A stretch of 64,000 nt of DNA, from assembly GCF_029407905.1 (NCBI RefSeq), contig NC_073628.1, positions 89,152,501 to 89,216,500 on the forward strand, given 5' to 3'. This stretch comes from Bubalus kerabau. Its lineage: Eukaryota; Chordata; Mammalia; Artiodactyla; Bovidae. Below, one piece after another: positions 56,561 to 64,000 of the stretch; position 1 is the stretch's first letter, and every line of letters begins with the position of its first letter. Both the position numbers and the translations under genes were made by a program. The notes under the pieces were generated by a model. The model searched no databases. It worked only from the letters and a program-made list of their open reading frames with translations, and was not told where the DNA came from.

Positions 56561-56871
56561 AACTCCAGAATTTCCTTCTGCTCCTGAATGTGGTTCTGAC
56601 TAGCTCATGCTTTGGCAAGGTCTTTCTTCCCTGTACTACATGCAGAAAAGGTTTATGTGCCAGAAACATATTTGACAGGAGACTCTCAGTGGGTAGGAAG
56701 GCTGGAAGAGCATCCTGGTGCTGGGGAAAGATCCTGGGACTTGGAATCAGAGATCCTGGGACTTGGCTTCATGTTCATGATGAGCCATTCTTGCCTCGAG
56801 CTTCCATCTGAGAAACACAGGTTATTCAGCTCATGGAATGACTTGAGACTTTCTGTGTATAACTGCATGTA
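56561..56871. other. unassigned spacer
   Basis: Contains a near-tandem pair of GATCCTGGGACTTGG(A/C)(A/T)TC-like units at 56730-56770. No gene. Confidence 0.4.
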
Positions 56872-57074
56872 AGTTGCTCAGTCGTGTCTGTTTATGATCC
56901 CACAAACTGTAGCCCACCAGTCTCCTCTGTCCATGAAATTCTCCAGGAAAGAATACTGGAGTGGGTTGCCATGCCTTCCTCCAGGGGATCTTCCTGACCC
57001 AGGAATCAAACCCAAGTCTCTTATGTCTGCTGCACTGGTGACAGGTGGGTTATTTACCACTAGTGCCACCTAGA
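56872..57074 (-). mobile_element. Bov-tA SINE
   Basis: Antisense, with a small deletion in the body (CGTGTCTGTTTATGATCCC); head ends CTAGTGCCACCTAG. Confidence 0.9.
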
Positions 57075-57099
57075 CTCAGTATATAGTAGGTGCTTTATG

Positions 57100-57300
57100 C
57101 CGCTGCTGCTGCTAAGTTGCTTCAGTCGTGTCTGACTCTGTGCAACCCCATAGACAGCAGCCCATCAGGCTCCCTTGTCCCTGGGATTCTCCAGGCAAGA
57201 ATACTGGAGTGGGTTGCCATTTCCTTCTCCAATGTATGAAAGTGAAAAGTGAAAGTGAAGTCGCTCAGTTGTATCCGACTCTTAGCGACCCCATGGACTG
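57100..57300 (-). mobile_element. BOV-A2 SINE, truncated
   Basis: Antisense; GCCGCTGCTGCTGCTAAG tail side, first monomer and linker intact, second monomer cut at GACCCCATGGACTGT. Confidence 0.93.
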
Positions 57301-57889
57301 TATAAATATAGTTAAAACTGAATTTTAATCTCCTTATCCAGAGTGTAGAGATTATACCTTTACTCCACAATCGAGGCCTGTTGACAAGCTTGTTTTTCAT
57401 CAGAGGCAGGTACCATGAATTTCTTCATTTTTGTCCTATCTTGAGTCTCAATATTTGGGCATTCAGTATATATTGGACAAATCATGATGATCAATGTGGA
57501 TTCAAAAAAATCATGCCCCACCAAGGCAACAGTTAAACTAATCAAGAAAAAAATCTTCCTGTTTTATAATCATTAAAAATGTTTTTGAAGCAAAATATAG
57601 CTTTATTGCCTAGTAGTGTGACTTCTACTTCTAGGAAAGAATGAATAGACTTAGCTGATTTTTTATATCCAGCATTTTCTTAATTGTGTCTCGTGTTTTT
57701 GTCCAGAATGCATTTAATTTGGAAACATTCCCAAGGCATGTACAAGTGACTGCCAACATCTTTTTCGAACACAAATTAGGTTTGATAATGTTTATTTTGG
57801 GTGCATGCAATTTAGTTATTTCTTTTCACATAAATTCTCTCTACTCATGTTGAGAAAAATCTCCAGAACAGTGACATTTATTACAGCTT
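57301..57889. other. unassigned AT-rich stretch
   Basis: No recognised feature. Confidence 0.4.
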
Positions 57890-58470
57890 TTCTCAGTCTC
57901 AATTATAAAATATTTATTGAACCCCTACTATGTGTAGAACACTGCTAAGCATGTGAGGAATGCAAATAAGTATCATGCACAGTGTTGTTCTCCTTGTGAG
58001 TTAATTACTGAGAGAAGGTTTAGCTATGTGAGAATGGAAAATTCTCCCAGAAACTTCAAACTGGGAGGAACCTTAGGATGCCGTCCCTCCAAATCTTACT
58101 CAATGCACATGCCCCTTCTATAACTCCCACAATAGGATGACCTCTTTTGGTTGAGCCCTGTTAGTGAGGGGGCTCACCACCTCCCTCAGTTCCCTGTTGG
58201 AATTTTGGACAACTTTGAATCATGTCCTGAAATTGTATAGAGATTTCTCTGTGGCTTCCATCTGATCTTTCTGTCATATGCTATGCCCACAAAAATTTGA
58301 GTATCTCTACATGGCCTTATTTTTTAATAACTTGAGTTTGTATAGTGTTGGAAGTTTACAAAGTTAAGTGACTAAAAGCTCAAGATCACACAGCTTGTGT
58401 AACATAAGTTTAAAATGAAGTTGAAACTCCAAAAATACATATTCTTTCCACTAACCAATGGCATCCATGA
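57890..58470. other. Old repeat remnants (MIR-like and LINE-like)
   Basis: ATTTATTGAACCCCTACTAT and TGTGTAGAACACTGCTAAGC (57910-57950) look like a reversed MIR or L2 tail. 58340-58440 (GTTTACAAAGTTAAGTGAC, GATCACACAGCTTGTG) looks like a reversed MIR core. Between them GAGGGGGCTCACCACCTCC resembles an old CR1/L3-type LINE. All are too diverged for a firm family call. Confidence 0.4.
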
Positions 58471-60419
58471 TTGCAATACAAGAAATTCCAGAAAGTATTT
58501 AGTGATAGATAGCCCAAAAAAATTGTGTAAAGAGAATATGGAGCAAGACATCAGTATATGCTAGAGGTGGCAGAAGTTTTGTGGAAGATAGTACATTCTT
58601 TCTTGCTATGGACTGAGTGATCACCCCAGAGGTGTTTTCAACAAGATGTGAGTATCTTCAGCAGAAAGAGCTTGCTTGTATTGTGAGACACTTCCTGGTT
58701 TTTGATTGAGCAATAAAAAGCTTCCCTGGAGAAACAGCCCTTAGGAGTTTAGTATATATGAGCTGTATTAATAAATCTATGGAAATGGGATGTTAATTTT
58801 CCCCTGGCCTACATTTAATAATGTATACTGCAGGGTTGAACATGTAAATGCTATATTGCTGGGTCCTCTGTGCACCTCTATAAATACATAAGAAGTTTTC
58901 AGCTGCTCTTTTCTCTCCACAGCTTATTTGAACTTCCTTCATATGGCTGTGATTTGCCTCCAGAAACAGGGGTAAATCCATGCAATCTGTGCTGTCTGCA
59001 ATAAATATGGAGGTCCTCATTTTGGAAAGTACATTTCTAAATGTTTTCTCAAGAAGGGTGCTTAAGTTTAAATATATCTAGAATTGAGACTTTTTTCTCT
59101 TAAGCCATGAATTGAACATCTTAAGCATTGACTGATATACTTCTTAATGTGTTTATTCTAACTTTTAGTAAATATTTGTATACATTCCTGCTCTAGTCTA
59201 AGAACTCTAAAAGATGTTGAGGATACAAAAAAGACATGTCAAGAAGGTCAGGGAAATATTCATAGAAAAGGTGATGTTAGAATGGCCTTAAAGGATCTAG
59301 GTGTAGATCCTTTACTAAGGGAATATATTGTCATGGAAAGACTTCCTGTCTCCTAAACCTTGTCCCTAACTGTTAGTAGAACAGTTCTGTTATCACTATT
59401 CTCTGATCCCTGTTGAAACAGAGCACATATCATGAAGGAACTGCTAGTCTTAGCACTTATTGGTGTCGACGTTCATAGTTTCTTAATTTGTCAGGATGTC
59501 CTACAGCTTTTCTGTTTCATCTATAATCCTAGCGTCACCTGGGAAGCCAAACATTTATAAATGTGAAAGATGAGTAAAAGCTAATAAAAGAGACTAAGAA
59601 GGAGAGGTCAGACAGTCAGGAAGGGAATAGAGAGAGTTCTGTCTTCAAAGTTAAAGATAAATTTTCAAAGGAAAACAATGCTGTTGGCAGGTCAACTGAG
59701 TTAAGGACTGATTGCTGGTTTATCAACATGGAAGTTGTCAATAACTTTGATCAGAGAATTTTCTTTGGAGTGGTAGTACTGGAGACAGTGATTACAAAGA
59801 TTTTAAAGTACTCTCTATGCACAGAAAAAGAGTAATGAAGTAGATGGTAGCTGGAAGAGAAAGTGGAATCAGGAAGGTATTTCTTTTATAAACATTTACC
59901 CTGTCTAGACATTTCTGTTATTAACTGTACACCCAACTACTTCCCCACCACCCATTGCAATTTTGTGTGTTATACTTATTTTAATAACTCTTACCCAACC
60001 AGTCCATCCTCCTCTAGTGCAAACTATACTTAATCTCCCTTCTCTTGGTTCCAAGGTTACATATCGTATCTGCACTGGTTAATTTAAGTGGGGACTTGAC
60101 TAATTTGTATCATTGTTCCTAGTAGAGTGCATCAGATTTTTATACACTCCAGCAATAGTATACAGCAGATGCTAATAGCGTCCTGCCAAACCCCAAACTT
60201 GTACCAGAGATGAGATTATATGGCTTCTGTAGATCATAAAATAGAAGGGTAACCTACATTCAGGGTTACTGAGTTCTACATAAATCCATGAAACTATGAA
60301 GGGAGTGCTAATGTATATTACGGGTCACTGTTTATCTTAACCTCCCATGAAACACACTGCAGAGAGGCCGATGGAATGGATGTCTGTTATTCAAGCCAGT
60401 TTAGCATATGTGTGTTAGA
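58471..60419. other. unassigned non-coding stretch
   Basis: About 2 kb with no ruminant-specific insertions. A reversed L2 tail may be present at 59160-59270 (TAGTAAATATTTGTATACAT, AGATGTTGAGGATACAAAAA). The 75-codon minus frame at 58793-59020 has no known motif. Confidence 0.45.
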
Positions 60420-60616
60420 TACTTAGTCGTGTCCAACTCTTTGTGACACTGTGGACTGTAGCCCACCAGGCTCTTCTGTCCATGGGTTTCTCCAGGCAAG
60501 AGTACTGGAGTGGGTTGCCAGTTCCTTCTCCAAGGGATCTTCTCAACCCTTGGATTGAACCCTGTCTCCCACATTGCGGGAAGATTCTTTAATGTCTGAG
60601 CTACTAGGGAAGCCCT
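60420..60616 (-). mobile_element. Bov-tA SINE
   Basis: Antisense; ATACTTAGTCGTGTCCAAC tail side, head ending GAGCTACTAGGGAAGCCC. Confidence 0.93.
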
Positions 60617-61352
60617 GAGTCTTACATCATCTTACACCAGTTTACCCTGAGTCTTACGTCATTTTATATTATCCAAAGAAGGGCATTAAAAGTCTAAGTG
60701 GCATATTTATTTCTCAATCTGCTGTTGAAATATAGCTCAGAAAATCTTGAACAGATGATTTTTTTTTCTCAAAGAGTATTTGAGTGATTTTTAAATTCTA
60801 CATCAGTGAGCTATTTCTCACTCATTAGGGATTTCATTAGACATTATTTTAGATGTCATGTGTTACCACAAGTAATATCTAAACACAATCCTTTGGAAGA
60901 GATATATAGACTTACTATATTGATGACTCAGCTTATAAAAACTGTTGGTGTAGATAATTCAAACCTGTGGAGAGTATAAGCAATTATAAGATGTCCATTA
61001 AATTGCAAATGCTCTTTTATTTATTAGAAAATCAGCCACATTCATGTCAATGTATGGCAAAAACCACCACAATATTTTAAAGTAATTAGCCACCAACTAA
61101 AATAAATAATTTAATAAAAAAAAATCATCCACAGTGTAGCATGGATTGCAGGAGTTGAGAATTTTATGAATAAATATATTTTCACACTTTGAAATATATT
61201 CATTTGCTTCTAAGGTTAGAACATTAGTTACCTATTAAAATTCAAAAACTGTTGAAATTAAATTGAAAATTCAATTTCTTTTATCCAGATTCACATTATT
61301 ATCCTTTGTGATCTCAGCATCATTTGGAAACCCTATCTAACACCTAACTTCC
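60617..61352. other. AT-rich unassigned stretch
   Basis: Contains a small repeat of CTGAGTCTTA(C) at about 60616 and 60646. No family recognised. Confidence 0.4.
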
Positions 61353-61595
61353 TAATGACTTTAAAGAAACATTATGCTGGCTGAGCTGGGTCCTCACATG
61401 CGCTCGGCACTGCAGCACGTGGCTCTCTGTGCTCGTGGAGCACAGGCTTTAGTTGTGGCACTCGGTAGTTATGGCCCCTGGACTTAGTTGCCCCCACTTG
61501 TGGAATCTTAGTTCCCCAATCAGAACCTGCATCCCTGCCTTGAAAGGCAAATTCTTAACCACTCGATGACCAAGGAAATCTTCCTTAATGACTTT
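61353..61595 (-). mobile_element. CHR-type SINE with 10-bp target duplication
   Basis: Antisense insert 61363-61585: GCACGTGGCTCTCTGTGCTC, GAGCACAGGCTTTAGTTGTG, and head reversed as CTTAACCACTCGATGACC. TAATGACTTT lies at 61353-61362 and 61586-61595. Confidence 0.85.
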
Positions 61596-61647
61596 TAAGA
61601 GTAATTTCTTCCATCCCATCTCAGTCAGCCATTCCTATGATTACACT

Positions 61648-63952
61648 CTAGGTTTTATTATTAGTGGTAACAACATTACCTGTGATACCCCACATTCTGT
61701 TCTGCGTTGAACTCTGGGGTGCCTGTATCATTTTGCCGTATGGTTTTTCTCTGGGTGTATGCCCAGGAGTGTGATTGCTGGTTCGTGTGGTAGTTCTATT
61801 TTTAGTTTTTTGAGGAACCTTCATATTGTTCTCCATAGTGGCTGTACCAGTTTACATTCCCACAAACACTGTAGGAGGATTCCCTTTTCCCCACACCCTC
61901 TCCAGCATTTATTGTTTGTAGATTTTTTTATGATGGCCATTCTTACTGGTGTGATGTGATACCTCATTGTAGTTTTGATCTGCATTTCTCTAATAATTAG
62001 TGATGTTGAGTTTCTTTTCATGTGCCCCTAGGCCATCTGTATGTCTTCTTTGGAAAAATGTCTATTTAGCTCTTCCACCCATTTTTTGATTGTTTTATAT
62101 ATGTGTGTGTGTGTGTGTGTGTGTATTGAGCTGCATGAGATGTTCGTATATTTTGGAGATAATCCCATGTCTGATGTCTGCTGCTTAATTTGCAAATATT
62201 TTCTCCTATTCTGAGAATTCTATCATTTTGTTTATGATTTCCTATGCTGTGCAAAAGCATTTAAGTTTGATTAGATCTCATGTGTTTATTGTTTTTATTT
62301 TCATTACTCTAGGAGGTGGGTCAAAAAAGACCTTGCAGCAATTTATGGCATGGCATGTTCTACCTGTGTTTTCCTCTAATAGTTTCATAGTCTCTGGCTT
62401 TACATTTAGGTCTTTAATCCATTTTGAGTTTTATTTTTGTGTATAGTGTTAGGGAGGATTCTAATTTCATTATTTAACATGCAGCTGTCCAGTTTTCCCA
62501 GCTCCACCTATTGAAGAGGGTGTCTTTTCTCCTGTGTATATTATTGCCTCCTTTGTCATAGATTAAGTGACTATTGGTGTATGGGTTTATCTCTGGGCTT
62601 TCTATCTTGTTCCATTGATCTATATTTTTGTTTTTGTGCTGGTATCATACTGTCTTGATTACTGCAGCTTTTTAGTATAGTCTGAAGTTGGAAACCTGAT
62701 TCCTCCATCTTCGTTATGCTTTCTCAAGATTGCTTTGGCTATTTGGAAGTTTTTGTGTTTCCATACAAATTGTAAGATTTTTTGTTCTATTTTTGTGAAA
62801 AATGCTGTTGGTAATTTTACAGGGATTGCACTGAATCTGTAGATTGCTTTGGGTGGTATAGTCATTGTCACAATATTGATTCTTCCAATCCAAAAATAAA
62901 GTATGTATCTCCATGAGTTTATGTTGTCTTTGATTTCTTTCATCAGTATTCTAAAGTTTTCTGAATACAGATCTTTTGTCTCCTTAAGTAGGTTTATTCT
63001 ATCTATTTTACTATTTTTGTTGCAATGGTAAATGGGATTGTTTTCTGAATTTCTCTTTCTGATCTTTTATTGTTAGTATATACAAATGCAAGAGATTTCT
63101 CTGCGTTAATTTTGTATCCTTCAACTTTGCCAAACTCACTGATAAGCTCTAGTAGTTTTTTGGTGGCTTCTTTAGGATTTTCTATGTATAGTATCATGTC
63201 ATCTGCAGTGACAGTTTTACTTCTTCTTTTCCAGTTTGAATTTCTTTTTTCTTTTTCTTCTCTGATTGCCATGACTAGGACTTCCAAACTATGTTGAATA
63301 ACAGTGGTAAGAGTGGATGCCCTTGTCTTGTTCCTGATCTTAGAGGAAATGCTTTCCGTTTTTCACCATTGAGAATAATGTTTGCTATGAGTTTACAGTA
63401 TATGGCCTTTATTATGTGAGGTAGGTTCCCTCTGTGTCCACTTTCTGGAGAGTTTTTATTATAAATGGGTGTTGAATTTTATCAAAAGATTTTTTTCATC
63501 TATTGAGATGATTGTATCATTTTTATTCTTTAATTTGTTAATATGATAAGCACTTTTGTTGATTTGCATATATTGAAGAATCCTTGCACCCTTGGGATAA
63601 ATCCCTCTTAATCATGGTGTATGAACCTTTTGATATATTGTTGAATTCTGTTTGCTGGTGCTGTACTGAGGATTTTTGTGTCTATGTTCATCAAAAATAT
63701 TAGACAGTGGTTTTCTTTTTTTGTGATACCTTTTTCTGGTTTTGGTATTAGGGTAACAGTGACCTTGTAGGCTGAGTTTGGGAGTGTTTCTCCTTCTGCA
63801 ATTTTTTGGAAGAATTTGAAAAGAATAGGTGTTAGTGCTTCCCTAAACGCTTGATAGAATTTGTCTGTGAATCCATCTGGTCCTGGACTTTTGTTTGCTG
63901 GAAGATTTTTAATCACAGTTTCAATTTCTTTACTTGTGATTGGCCCATTCAT
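61648..63952 (-). pseudogene. L1 ORF2 endonuclease-RT protein relic, C-terminal two-thirds
   Basis: L1 ORF2p nicks and reverse-transcribes at chromosomal targets and supplies retrotransposition for SINEs and mRNAs in cis or trans. On the minus strand the pieces appear in order: the finger/palm part (63952-63608) with KNLPANKSPGPDGFTDKFYQ and TLIPKPEKG; the palm (63287-63003), where the box reads TADDMILYIENP (ADD at 63198-63206), so the first residue of the usual FADD is changed to T; the thumb region (62943-62659) with NIVTMTIPPKAIYRFSAIPV; and the C-terminal part (62021-61821) with STSLIIREMQIKTTMRYH and a KCWRGCGEKG segment of the Cys-rich domain. Stops and shifts separate each piece. It is a dead copy of artiodactyl or older age. 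Confidence 0.9.
62100..62124 (+). repeat. (GT)n microsatellite
   Basis: About 12 GT units, uninterrupted, lying within the L1 relic. Likely polymorphic in length. Confidence 0.9.
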
Positions 63953-64000
63953 ATTTTTTATTCTTCCTGGTTCATTCTTAGGACGTTGTTCCTTTCTAAA

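Larger units (their letters stand above)
61640..64000 (-). mobile_element. L1 LINE, ORF2 region, continuing beyond the window
   Basis: Antisense L1 of at least 2.3 kb. The ORF2 C-terminus is at about 61650-62020 and the RT domain at the right. No 3' UTR or poly(A) follows on the left, so the 3' end was lost or diverged before the CHR element. A GT repeat sits at 62100-62124 inside it. Confidence 0.92.

Noticed and set aside
62659..62943. 94-codon minus-strand frame as a gene
   Set aside because: It is an L1 ORF2 segment in line with neighbouring L1 pieces.

Overview
This is mammalian nuclear DNA from a ruminant, almost certainly a bovid. The evidence is the interspersed repeats: BovB (RTE-class) LINEs, tRNA-Glu-derived Bov-tA SINEs, dimeric BOV-A2 SINEs, CHR-type cetartiodactyl SINEs and ruminant L1 3' ends (the L1_BT type) occur throughout. 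The species (cattle, yak, buffalo, sheep, goat) cannot be settled from the sequence. Families were named by recognition, without a library search. I find no intact protein-coding host gene, rRNA, functional tRNA or CRISPR array. The window reads as an intergenic or intronic stretch of moderate to low GC.

Layout. 1-1036 is the 3' half of a BovB copy that begins before the window. 2557-6034 is a complete but dead hAT transposon of the Charlie3/MER1 type, with an exact 8-bp target duplication, matching ends and a broken BED-finger transposase; three younger retroelements have landed inside its left half and one near its right end. 6035-17400 holds scattered SINEs and the least repeat-rich part of the window (about 11200-14265), where a candidate exon or conserved element sits near 11870-11975. 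17401-18648 is a BovB copy joined tail to tail with a SINE. 18649-35900 is dense in SINEs and L1/L2 remnants. 35943-38320 is the longest BovB copy, interrupted by a short poly(A)-tailed retrocopy and a SINE. 38321-61350 alternates SINEs, BovB 3' ends on the minus strand, L2, MIR, MER20, MLT1-like LTR and L1 tails with unassigned sequence. 61378-64000 is a CHR SINE followed by a minus-strand L1 ORF2 relic that runs out of the window.

How the parts relate. The only coding signal is from transposable elements, and every reading frame is broken. The autonomous elements (BovB, L1) are the presumed source of the machinery that mobilised the SINEs: Bov-tA and BOV-A2 share their 3' tail sequence with BovB. 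Several nested insertions with visible target duplications give a relative chronology: MIR, L2 and Charlie3 are oldest, then CHR and older L1, then BovB/Bov-tA/BOV-A2 and the L1_BT tails. I did not find a convincing new biological system. The best leads are the intact-ended Charlie3 fossil, the BovB-SINE composite, a SINE dimer architecture seen twice, a possible MULE-like transposase fossil near 7.7-8.1 kb and an exon-like element near 11.9 kb.
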